From NCBI GenBank assembly GCA_934572535.1, contig CAKTLJ010000008.1, forward strand, positions 17,678 to 81,677: a stretch of DNA of 64,000 nt. The letters are read 5' to 3'. Both the position numbers and the translations under genes were made by a program. The notes under the pieces were generated by a model. It saw nothing but the letters and a program-made list of their open reading frames with translations, made no database searches and was not told the DNA's origin. Positions 58,200-64,000 of the stretch are shown here, piece by piece (positions within the stretch are counted from its first letter, which is position 1; each line of letters opens with the position of its first letter). The DNA is from an uncultured Eubacteriales bacterium (GTDB lineage Bacteria > Bacillota > Clostridia > Oscillospirales > Oscillospiraceae).

Positions 58200-58780
58200 T
58201 CTGCCTGCACCTCCTCCCAAGATTTCCGCAGGGCGGCCATGTTTCCGGCCACCACCTGGGGCTTTGTCGCAAACTTATGATGGAAGCTCTCCTCCATGTT
58301 GCCCAGGAACGATTCCTTTTCCAGCACGCCGCTGACCTTCACGACGGCGCTGAGCATGGGGGAGTTGGGGAAGTTCCGGCCCAGGGTCTCCTCGGAGATC
58401 TTCCGGGCGTCCAGGGTACACACCCTTCCCTTCCATCCCCGGAGCTTCCGCCGGATCTCGGCGGGGGCCTTGTGGGTGTTGACGATGACCGCCCCGTCGG
58501 CCTGGAGGCCGTGGGTCACGTCCACGGAGTCCAGCAGGGTCTCGTCCACCACCACCACATAGTCGGGGTTTTCGATGTTGCAGTGGACCGTGCAGCGGAC
58601 GTCGCTGATGCGGTTATAGGCCGTGATGGGCGCGCCCATGCGCTCGGGGCCATATTCGGGGAAGCCCTGGACGAACTTGTCCGCGGCGAACGCGGCGTCC
58701 GCCAGCAGCAGGCAGGCGGTCTTTGCCCCCTGTCCTCCTCGGCCGTGCCACCGGAATTCTACCAGTCCATTCTTTTTCAT
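58196..58780 (-). CDS. porC: 2-oxoacid:ferredoxin oxidoreductase, gamma subunit
   Basis: The gamma subunit (194 aa) has the family N-terminus VEFRWHGRGGQGAKTACLLLADAA, then QGFPEYGPERMGAPITAYNRIS and NFPNSPMLSAVVKVSG. The start MKKNGLVEF at 58780 has GGAGG 8 nt upstream. It is the first gene after the T-box leader, and the four subunits overlap or nearly abut, so they form one transcription unit. Confidence 0.91.
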   Translation of the reverse strand: MKKNGLVEFRWHGRGGQGAKTACLLLADAAFAADKFVQGFPEYGPERMGAPITAYNRISDVRCTVHCNIENPDYVVVVDETLLDSVDVTHGLQADGAVIVNTHKAPAEIRRKLRGWKGRVCTLDARKISEETLGRNFPNSPMLSAVVKVSGVLEKESFLGNMEESFHHKFATKPQVVAGNMAALRKSWEEVQAE

Positions 58781-58869
58781 GGTATGTACCTCCACGTCAT
58801 AGCGTCTTGCCGTCTGATCCGAACCCTTGCAGGAGCCCTCAAGCGTTCGGATGGCACGGCGAATTCATG

Positions 58870-59133
58870 AAAAAAGCCTTCGTCCCGTAAAAGGACGAAG
58901 GCTGTGAAAAAGCTTCGTTATACCACCTGTTACCTGCGTACCAACATACGCGCTCCCTGTAACGGGGGAATCCGGCAAGACCTACTTGGCGCTTTGACCG
59001 TTCGGTATGCAGCTCAGGAGGGATATTCAGACCTCTGCGCTACTACCTCCGGGCTCTCACCGTCCCCGGATCGCTGAGGGGTTCCGCAGTGCTTACTGTC
59101 TCCATCATCGCCATTTGATCGGCTGTTAAGTTA
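58870..59133 (-). promoter_or_regulatory. T-box leader, specifier AUC (isoleucine), upstream of the oxidoreductase operon
   Basis: The ~264-nt leader has the T-box plan. The specifier-loop AGTA is at 59097-59094. The right side reads GAA-T-ATC-CC, with specifier ATC (Ile) at 59024-59022, between upper stem CTGCG/CGCAG and lower stem GGAG/CTCC. The T-box AACAGGTGGTATAACGAAGC is at 58931-58912, its TGGT (58925-58922) complementary to the ACCA end of tRNA. A terminator stem AGCCTTCGTCC/GGACGAAGGCT (58903-58875) is followed by TTTTTT. Uncharged tRNA-Ile should turn on porCDAB. This explains the 437-bp gap 58781-59217. Confidence 0.9.
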
Positions 59134-59139
59134 GACATT

Positions 59140-59167
59140 ATTATATCACATGTCAAAGGAGTGTCAA
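59140..59167 (-). promoter_or_regulatory. Promoter of the T-box/por operon
   Basis: A consensus TTGACA (59167-59162) and TATAAT (59145-59140) on the minus strand, 16 bp apart, place the start point about 7 nt further, at the beginning of the T-box leader. Confidence 0.85.
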
Positions 59168-59217
59168 GCAGCAAATGTTCCTTTTTTTCCTGAAAAACGC
59201 AGGGATTTTTGTTCGCT

Positions 59218-60123
59218 TTACTCCTCGTCCAGACCCGCCTGGCCGGAGAAGATCCAGGGCGCGGGCTGCACCTCGATCTCGTCCCGGCGGCCCACCTTGG
59301 AGACCTCCAGCTGCATGATCTCGGTGGGCTGGATGCCGTTGTCCCACAGCATACCGGGGATGCGGCTCATGTAGTTGAACTCCAGGGTGTAGATGACCAC
59401 GCGGATCTTGGGGTTCACCCGGACCAGGGTCTGGAGCTCCATGTCCAGCTTAGGCGAGGCCACCAGGAAGGCCAGATCGGGCACCGGCCAGCGGTGGGAC
59501 CAGCCCTCCATGTCGGAGACGATGAGCACATTGCGCAGACCAAACCGCAGGACGTTCTCCTCCATGGTCTGGTAGTCGCCCTCCTTGTATTCCACGGCCA
59601 CGACCTTGCCCTTGTGGGCGGCAATGGCGGCCTCCACGGCGATGCTCTCGCCGGAGACGACGCAGATGTTGTCCGCCTCGTCCAGATCCAGCTTGTTCAT
59701 GATAACGGCACGGATCTCCGGGGCCACGTAGCGGATGGAGCCGGGAGAGAACATGCTGTTGTCCAGGCCGATCCGGTAGCCGGTGTGGGCGTTGGGGTTG
59801 TTGATGAGCATGGCGGCAGAGACATTCACGCCGCGGTCGATCATCTCGGAGAGGAGATTGTGCTTCATGGGGCCCTCTGGCTCGGAGCCCTCGTTGTACC
59901 ACACCTCGCAGTCCCCCATGCCGTTGTCCCACATGTTATAGAAGACCTCGGGGTGGTTGCCGTCGGTAAAGACCAGGACGGACCGATTGCCCTGGACGGT
60001 CGCCATCAGATTCTTGTTGTCCCCGGTGATGTCCAGGATACGGATGGAGGACAGGTCAATGGTGGTGTTATCAGAAAAATACTTCAGCCAAGCCAGAATA
60101 CTCTCGTTATTGAAAATGCTCAT
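59218..60123 (-). CDS. Orphan CobL-like (CbiE-CbiT) protein with degenerate SAM site
   Basis: The 301-residue protein follows the architecture of precorrin-6Y methylase CobL. Residues ~45-115 (RSVLVFTDGNHPEVFYNMWDNGMGDCEVWYNEG) resemble the second half of CbiE. Residues ~135-300 (APEIRAVIMNKLDLDEADNI, ESIAVEAAIAAHKGKVVAVE, TMEENVLRFGLRNVLIVSD) resemble CbiT. Two features argue against normal catalysis: the first half of CbiE is missing, and the SAM loop DxGxGSG of CbiT is replaced by CVVSGES. No cobalamin genes are nearby. The start at 60123 has AAAGGAG upstream; it follows the YcxB-like gene by 45 bp. Confidence 0.65.
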   Translation of the reverse strand: MSIFNNESILAWLKYFSDNTTIDLSSIRILDITGDNKNLMATVQGNRSVLVFTDGNHPEVFYNMWDNGMGDCEVWYNEGSEPEGPMKHNLLSEMIDRGVNVSAAMLINNPNAHTGYRIGLDNSMFSPGSIRYVAPEIRAVIMNKLDLDEADNICVVSGESIAVEAAIAAHKGKVVAVEYKEGDYQTMEENVLRFGLRNVLIVSDMEGWSHRWPVPDLAFLVASPKLDMELQTLVRVNPKIRVVIYTLEFNYMSRIPGMLWDNGIQPTEIMQLEVSKVGRRDEIEVQPAPWIFSGQAGLDEE

Positions 60124-60168
60124 GGAGTCGCTCCTTTCTGCGTGTCCCCTCTCAGCAGGGCGAGAGGG

Positions 60169-60717
60169 TCATTCGATGGGGTCCACAGTGACTGCCGCCT
60201 GGATGCGGATGAACTTCCGAAAGGCATCCGGGTCTCCCTGGATAAAGGCGTCCTTACGCAACATATGCCCCGCGTTGGTGGCCGTAAAGAGGAAGAAATG
60301 GTTCTCATCCTCGTTGACGCTGGTGATGGTCAGGTACTGGAAGCGGTTCTCTCCGGAGACATCGTCCGTTTCCTCAAAGTGGTCCTTATAAAAGGTATAG
60401 GTGAGGCTCAGCCCCTTGTTGGGATATTTCTTCCAGGACCGCCTGGCCATCCCCCTGGTGTCCGCCCGGCGGAGCAGGGCCACCCCGCCCAAGAGGCTGC
60501 CGATGGTAAGGAGCACGGTCGCGATGGAAAACAGTCCCCCCGTGACCATGGCAGCCAGCACCGACAGGCCCGTGCCGATGAGAAGAACGCCAAAGACGGG
60601 ATAGCCGATCTTCGTCGCCCGGCGGAGGTTTTTATCCGGCTGCCGGCGATAGTCCAGGGCTTTGACCAGCGCGGCGATGTCCTCCGGCTCGTAAACCATT
60701 TGTACCTGATATTCCAT
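60169..60717 (-). CDS. YcxB-like membrane protein
   Basis: The 182-residue protein has two close membrane helices (about 48-66 IGYPVFGVLLIGTGLSVLA and 70-90 TGGLFSIATVLLTIGSLLGGV). A C-terminal cytoplasmic domain of the YcxB-like type follows (LSLTYTFYKDHFEETDDVSGENRFQYLTITSVNEDENHFFLF and ...RKDAFIQGDPDAFRKFI). The function is unknown. The start MEYQVQM at 60717 has GGGAGGTGG upstream. It is divergent from cysK and probably cotranscribed with the CobL-like gene. Confidence 0.82.
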   Translation of the reverse strand: MEYQVQMVYEPEDIAALVKALDYRRQPDKNLRRATKIGYPVFGVLLIGTGLSVLAAMVTGGLFSIATVLLTIGSLLGGVALLRRADTRGMARRSWKKYPNKGLSLTYTFYKDHFEETDDVSGENRFQYLTITSVNEDENHFFLFTATNAGHMLRKDAFIQGDPDAFRKFIRIQAAVTVDPIE

Positions 60718-60739
60718 GGCGTCCACCTCCCGCCCCTCT

Positions 60740-60755
60740 CCGGCGCGCGCCGGAG
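60740..60755. repeat. Perfect 16-bp palindrome in the YcxB-like leader
   Basis: TCCGGCGCGCGCCGGA is a perfect dyad lying between the predicted start point of the YcxB-like transcript and its ribosome-binding site. It could be an operator or form a short hairpin in the mRNA. Confidence 0.4.
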
Positions 60756-60775
60756 TGCGTTTGCATAATAAAAAT

Positions 60776-60804
60776 ATTGTAAATCTACAAGGCCAGTCTG
60801 TCAA
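60776..60804 (-). promoter_or_regulatory. Promoter of the YcxB-like/CobL-like pair
   Basis: TTGACA (60804-60799) and TACAAT (60781-60776) on the minus strand are 17 bp apart. Confidence 0.8.
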
Positions 60805-60851
60805 GAGGGCGGTCACGACGGAAAAATTTCACGTTTTCCCGAAACTTCGCC

Positions 60852-60880
60852 TTGACAAAGGATTCCTTTGGACGTATAAT
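60852..60880 (+). promoter_or_regulatory. cysK: Consensus cysK promoter with palindromic operator in its spacer
   Basis: TTGACA (60852-60857) and TATAAT (60875-60880) are both perfect and 17 bp apart. The perfect palindrome CAAAGGATTCCTTTG (7-bp arms, one central base) occupies 60856-60870, so a repressor bound there would block polymerase. Confidence 0.8.
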
Positions 60881-60947
60881 GCCAATATCCCAGGCGAAAA
60901 CTAGGCTTCCTTGGTCATTTCGCCCATTGTTATGGAGGTGTTCCTTC

Positions 60948-61880
60948 ATGTCCCAAATCTATACGTCTGTCGAGCAGCTCATCGGCCATACGCCCCTGCT
61001 GGAGCTAAAGCACATCGAGGCCTCGGAACAGCTGGAGGCCCGGCTGCTGGCCAAGCTTGAGTTCCTGAATCCCGCTGGCTCCGCCAAGGATCGGGTGGCC
61101 AAGGCCATGATCGACGACGCAGAGGCGCGGGGCGTCTTGAAGGAAGGTTCCGTCATCATCGAGCCCACCTCCGGCAACACCGGCATCGGCTTGGCCGTCA
61201 TGGCCGCCGCCCGGGGCTATCGGGCCATCATTGTCATGCCCGACACCATGAGCATGGAGCGGCGTCTGCTGATGACCGCCTATGGCGCGGAGCTGGTCCT
61301 CACCCCCGGCGCCAAGGGCATGTCCGGCGCCATCGAGAAAGCCGAGGCGCTGGCCCGGGAGATCCCCAACGCCTTCATCCCCGACCAGTTCGCCAACCCT
61401 GCCAACGCGGCCGCGCATCGGCTGACCACCGGCCCCGAGATCTGGGCCGACACCGACGGCAAGGTAGACCTCTTTGTGGCTGGCGTGGGCACCGGCGGTA
61501 CCATCACCGGCACCGGCGAGTACCTCAAGCGCCAGGACCCCCATGTACAGGTCGTAGCTGTGGAGCCTGCCTCCTCTCCCCTGCTGAGCAAGGGTGTGGC
61601 CGGACCCCACGGACTCCAGGGCATTGGCGCAAACTTCGTGCCCAAGGTCCTGAACACAGAGATCTATGATGAGATCATCCCCGTCACCGACGAGGACGCC
61701 TATCAAACCGGCCGTCTCCTTGGCCGGACCGAAGGAGTGCTGGTGGGCATTTCTTCCGGCGCTGCCCTGTGGGCAGCCATCCAGGTAGCAAAACGTTCCG
61801 AGAACAAGGGCAAGACCATCGTGGTCCTCCTGCCCGACACCGGCGACCGCTACCTCTCCACCCCCATGTTTTCCGAATAA
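60948..61880 (+). CDS. cysK: Cysteine synthase A
   Basis: CysK makes cysteine from O-acetylserine and sulfide with PLP. The 310-residue product shows the PLP lysine in [11 protein letters not shown] (Ala where Val is usual), the substrate loop [11 protein letters not shown], the phosphate-cup [16 protein letters not shown], and GISSGAAL. The start [20 protein letters not shown] at 60948 has GGAGGTG upstream; the longer frame from 60852 begins in the promoter. It is monocistronic and divergent from the YcxB-like gene. Confidence 0.96.
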   Translation: MSQIYTSVEQLIGHTPLLELKHIEASEQLEARLLAKLEFLNPAGSAKDRVAKAMIDDAEARGVLKEGSVIIEPTSGNTGIGLAVMAAARGYRAIIVMPDTMSMERRLLMTAYGAELVLTPGAKGMSGAIEKAEALAREIPNAFIPDQFANPANAAAHRLTTGPEIWADTDGKVDLFVAGVGTGGTITGTGEYLKRQDPHVQVVAVEPASSPLLSKGVAGPHGLQGIGANFVPKVLNTEIYDEIIPVTDEDAYQTGRLLGRTEGVLVGISSGAALWAAIQVAKRSENKGKTIVVLLPDTGDRYLSTPMFSE

Positions 61881-61901
61881 TAAGTTTTTCCTTTCTTTTA
61901 G

Positions 61902-61940
61902 AAACACCGCTCCTTTGCCCAACACAAAGGAGCGGTGTTT
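61902..61940. terminator. Bidirectional hairpin between cysK and ferredoxin
   Basis: AAACACCGCTCCTTTG and CAAAGGAGCGGTGTTT form a perfect 16-bp stem with a 7-nt loop between the converging cysK and ferredoxin genes. Confidence 0.85.
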
Positions 61941-61946
61941 CTGTCC

Positions 61947-62132
61947 TCACTCGGAAATTTTGATGACGCTCACCGGGCAATCCTCCGCCGCCTGGGTCGC
62001 TTCGTGCTCTTTCCCCGGGGGCACCTGCCCCACCGCCTCAGCAACGCCCTCGTCATTCAGGTGGAAGAGGGCGGGAAACTCCTCCGCGCACAGGCCGCAG
62101 CTGATGCAGCCGTCCTCAACATGGACCTTCAT
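61947..62132 (-). CDS. Single-cluster 4Fe-4S ferredoxin
   Basis: The 61-residue protein is a monocluster ferredoxin with CISCGLC near residues 9-15 and the fourth ligand in EDCPVSVI near residue 52. The rest is acidic, typical for this electron carrier. The start MKVHVEDG at 62132 has AAGGAG upstream. It could serve the nearby ferredoxin-dependent oxidoreductase, but nothing in the sequence links them directly. Confidence 0.92.
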   Translation of the reverse strand: MKVHVEDGCISCGLCAEEFPALFHLNDEGVAEAVGQVPPGKEHEATQAAEDCPVSVIKISE

Positions 62133-62241
62133 AGCAGTTCTCCTTCCCATTGATAGACTTCTGGGTTAGTTTGCCGTCCGGGGAAAAAAGTATGCAGGGC
62201 CGCGAACAATTTTTCATGGCGCTGTATCGGTGATCTGCGCC

Positions 62242-63303
62242 TCAAAGCGACAGCGTGACCTTGCGCCCGCCGGAAAGCATCCTCCAAAGTCCTCTCTGCA
62301 CCCCATTGAGGAGCAGGGACAGCAGGATGGAGGCCAGCAGAACAAAGGGAACGGTCACCAGCCCCCACGGAAACCGCTGGACCATGCTGGGCACCAGCTG
62401 GTTCAGAAGGCCATAGGCGATCTGATCCGGGATCCAGGAGAGCAGAAATGCCGGCAGGGACAGGGCCGCCACCCGAGAGACCACTTCCCTCACCCGCTGG
62501 GGCGCCCGCGCGAAGGGGCAGCTGCGCAGGAGCTGGAACACGCTGGTCGCCGCCAGGGCGGTGAAAAAGCCGTTCCAATACGTGAGCGCAAAGAACCCGA
62601 AGGGCTCTCCCTTGGCCTGGTAGGCATGGAGCAGGCCCCCCGCCAGGACGGCCGCAAGGTCGAGGAGGAGAAACCACTTCCAGTTGCATTTCGGCGGCTC
62701 GTCCCGGAGATAATTCCCCAGAAAATAGTAGGCCACCGGGTAGAGTTGCTCCCAACCGGGCAGCGCCATCTGCCAGCCAAAGTGCATACTCAGCACATTC
62801 AGGCTGGGCCCGAAGGACAACACGGCCACGGTGAGCACCAGGCACTGTCTCGCCCGCTTGCTCCTCACCTCCCTCCAGGCAACATTCAGGAAGGGGATCA
62901 GAAGAAACAGGCCCAGGTAGAGCGCAATGTACCAGCCATAGGGCGCGAGGCGAAAGAGCAGCAGGTCCCGCAGCCACGCCACGGGAGACCAAGAGCCGCC
63001 CAGAAACAGCGCGCGGAACACAGCGCAGAACAGCGAGGCCAGCACATAGGTCATCAAGAGCGCGCCGATCCCCCTGTAGTAGCTCCAGCTCCAGGTCCGG
63101 TCCTTTTGCAGCCAGCCCGTCAGGATCAAAAAGAGAGGTACGCACACCATGAGCTGGGTCCGCACCACAATGCCAAGGGTCATGGCCCAGCCGCCGGAGG
63201 GAACCTCATAGAACTCACTGTTCAGAAAGAAGTGAACGGCAAACACAGCCGTCATTGCTGAGGCCCGGATCAGATCCAGGCCGGGATCTCGTGTCGTTTT
63301 CAT
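62242..63303 (-). CDS. Acyltransferase family 3 membrane protein
   Basis: The 353-residue protein is an acyltransferase-3-type membrane O-acyltransferase with about ten helices. The N-terminal signature is LDLIRASAMTAVFAVHFFLNSEF, with the conserved Arg and His; PLFLILTGWLQKDR and GWYIALYLGLFLLIPFLN follow. Such enzymes acetylate cell-surface polysaccharide or peptidoglycan. The start at 63303 lacks a strong Shine-Dalgarno (GGAGATC nearby). Three tandem dyads lie over its promoter, so it appears tightly repressed and inducible. Confidence 0.88.
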   Translation of the reverse strand: MKTTRDPGLDLIRASAMTAVFAVHFFLNSEFYEVPSGGWAMTLGIVVRTQLMVCVPLFLILTGWLQKDRTWSWSYYRGIGALLMTYVLASLFCAVFRALFLGGSWSPVAWLRDLLLFRLAPYGWYIALYLGLFLLIPFLNVAWREVRSKRARQCLVLTVAVLSFGPSLNVLSMHFGWQMALPGWEQLYPVAYYFLGNYLRDEPPKCNWKWFLLLDLAAVLAGGLLHAYQAKGEPFGFFALTYWNGFFTALAATSVFQLLRSCPFARAPQRVREVVSRVAALSLPAFLLSWIPDQIAYGLLNQLVPSMVQRFPWGLVTVPFVLLASILLSLLLNGVQRGLWRMLSGGRKVTLSL

Positions 63304-63329
63304 GCTGATCTCCTGCCTATCCTCGTTGG

Positions 63330-63379
63330 TCTATCTCTGTAGATTCTACTATTATAGACTCTATCGTTGTAGACTTCAA
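63330..63379 (-). promoter_or_regulatory. Acyltransferase promoter covered by three tandem TCTA-N6-TAGA operators
   Basis: TTGAAG (63379-63374) and TATAAT (63356-63351) on the minus strand are 17 bp apart. Three 14-bp dyads TCTA-N6-TAGA lie at 63360-63373, 63345-63358 and 63330-63343, an exact 15-bp period, covering the spacer, the -10 box and the start point respectively. Two of them share TCTACA-NN-GATAGA on the minus strand, reminiscent of BlaI/MecI/CopY operators (TACA-NN-TGTA). Confidence 0.8.
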
Positions 63380-63420
63380 GGCAGAAGTGTCACAATTTTT
63401 CGGCGCGCCCGGTCCCTTCT

Positions 63421-63879
63421 TTAGGCGTTCTGGTCCAGCCAGGTCAGCAGGGCCTGACAGCCCTCCACGATATCGTCGTAGGTCACGTCAAAGTTTCCGG
63501 TGTACCAAGGGTCGGCAATGTCCCGGGGGCGGCTGGTGTAATCCAGCAGGCGGTGGATCTTGCCCTGGGGGTCTCCCCCGGCGATGCGCCGCATGTTGCG
63601 AAGGTTGGCGCTGTCGGCTGCCAGGAGCAGGTCGTACCTGTCATAGTCCTCCCGGGTCATCTGAACGGCCCGGTGGCCGGACAGAGGGATGCCCTCCGCT
63701 TTCAGCTTGCGAACGGCCGGAGGATAGATGGGGTTGCCGATCTCCTCCCGGCTGGTGGCGGCGGAGTCGATGTAAAACGAACCGGAACGGCCCGATTTGG
63801 CTACGATGTTTTTTAGTACACACTCCGCCATAGGACTGCGGCAAATATTGCCGTGGCAAACGAATAAGATTTTTGTCAT
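63421..63879 (-). CDS. Low-molecular-weight protein tyrosine phosphatase
   Basis: The 152-residue enzyme has the catalytic loop CHGNICRSP (CX5R-S) at residues 8-16, and the general-acid loop DPWYTGNFD around residue 124 with its Asp. It removes phosphate from protein tyrosines (or arginines in some Firmicutes); no partner kinase is in the window. AAGGGA precedes the start. Confidence 0.94.
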   Translation of the reverse strand: MTKILFVCHGNICRSPMAECVLKNIVAKSGRSGSFYIDSAATSREEIGNPIYPPAVRKLKAEGIPLSGHRAVQMTREDYDRYDLLLAADSANLRNMRRIAGGDPQGKIHRLLDYTSRPRDIADPWYTGNFDVTYDDIVEGCQALLTWLDQNA

Positions 63880-63907
63880 TGCTTATATATCCCTTCAAAA
63901 ACCTCCA

Positions 63908-63929
63908 AGCCTTGATATTTCAAGGCTTT
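63908..63929. terminator. Hairpin upstream of the phosphatase gene
   Basis: AAGCCTTGA and TCAAGGCTT form a 9-bp stem with a 4-nt loop, followed by TT on the plus strand. It may terminate a plus-strand transcript or structure the phosphatase leader. Confidence 0.4.
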
Positions 63930-63969
63930 TGGCGCTTCTTTCATTTTTGCTGTCATGCCGGAAACCTAC

Positions 63970-64000
63970 GCAGATTTCCGTAACTCTACGCAGATTTTCG
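63970..64000. repeat. Short direct repeat at the window edge
   Basis: CTACGCAGATTT occurs twice with a 19-bp period in the last ~31 bases (copies begin about 63970 and 63989). The array may continue beyond the right edge, so its nature cannot be judged. Confidence 0.4.

Noticed and set aside
59146..59161. A second TTGACA (59156-59151) near the T-box promoter
   Set aside because: It is only 5 bp from the -10 box. The TTGACA at 59167-59162 gives a workable 16-bp spacer.
63395..63420. GGCGCGCC followed by a T run as a terminator after the phosphatase gene
   Set aside because: The palindrome has no room for a loop and only a 4-bp effective stem. Transcription may run on to the acyltransferase promoter region.
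1..64000. tRNA, rRNA, CRISPR arrays, transposases, phage genes
   Set aside because: I looked for these on both strands and saw none. The window appears to be chromosomal core with no mobile island.

Overview
The window is about 60% GC, yet its gene content is that of an endospore-forming Firmicute: a complete spoIIIAA-AH operon, sigH, remA, cdaA-cdaR, a PASTA kinase, rpoZ-gmk-remA-yicC and an isoleucine T-box leader. High GC, sporulation genes, pyrophosphate-dependent phosphofructokinase, GTP-type PEP carboxykinase and a four-subunit 2-oxoacid:ferredoxin oxidoreductase together point to an anaerobic, GC-rich Oscillospiraceae-type clostridium, such as the Flavonifractor/Intestinimonas/Oscillibacter group of gut bacteria. 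I see no rRNA, tRNA, CRISPR array, insertion sequence or prophage. Almost all genes are on the minus strand. The long plus-strand frames opposite them are GC-driven shadows.

Layout. 1-6,380: rpoD (cut by the edge), dnaG, dgt, yigZ-like, hflX, a flavin-reductase-like gene and rpmE. 6,480-13,400: addA/addB recombination nuclease. 13,460-15,850: divergent glycolytic pair fba and PPi-phosphofructokinase. 15,850-29,610: a SPOCS/LysM protein, then the long housekeeping cluster yicC-remA-gmk-rpoZ-priA-def-fmt-rsmB-rlmN-prpC-prkC-rsgA, in that transcriptional order. 29,670-33,830: dnaJ-like/DUF5685/RseC-like genes and the c-di-AMP pair cdaA-cdaR. 33,900-38,400: cysteine-desulfurase-like gene with a DUF3343 partner, ispD-ispF, carD, a zinc-ribbon gene and sigH. 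38,500-45,100: ruvCAB, a radical-SAM/YhhQ queuosine-salvage pair behind an attenuator leader, pckA and rsmA. 45,200-49,900: an amidase, an APC permease with a long structured leader, and cca. 49,950-54,830: the spoIIIA operon with a good SigE-type promoter. 54,830-64,000: an MBL hydrolase, an isoleucine T-box-controlled 2-oxoacid:ferredoxin oxidoreductase, an orphan degenerate CobL-like protein, a YcxB-like protein, cysK, a ferredoxin, an acyltransferase under three tandem operators and a LMW protein tyrosine phosphatase.

The most informative non-coding signals are: (i) back-to-back fba/pfp promoters that share one palindromic -35 hexamer; (ii) an AUC-specifier T-box in front of the oxidoreductase operon, which implies an isoleucine-linked biosynthetic role; (iii) a preQ1-I-like hairpin plus intrinsic terminator upstream of the radical-SAM/YhhQ operon; (iv) three TCTA-N6-TAGA dyads at an exact 15-bp period covering the acyltransferase promoter; and (v) a perfect 15-bp palindrome filling most of the cysK promoter spacer. 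All calls come from reading the sequence by eye and translation. No database search or folding program was run.
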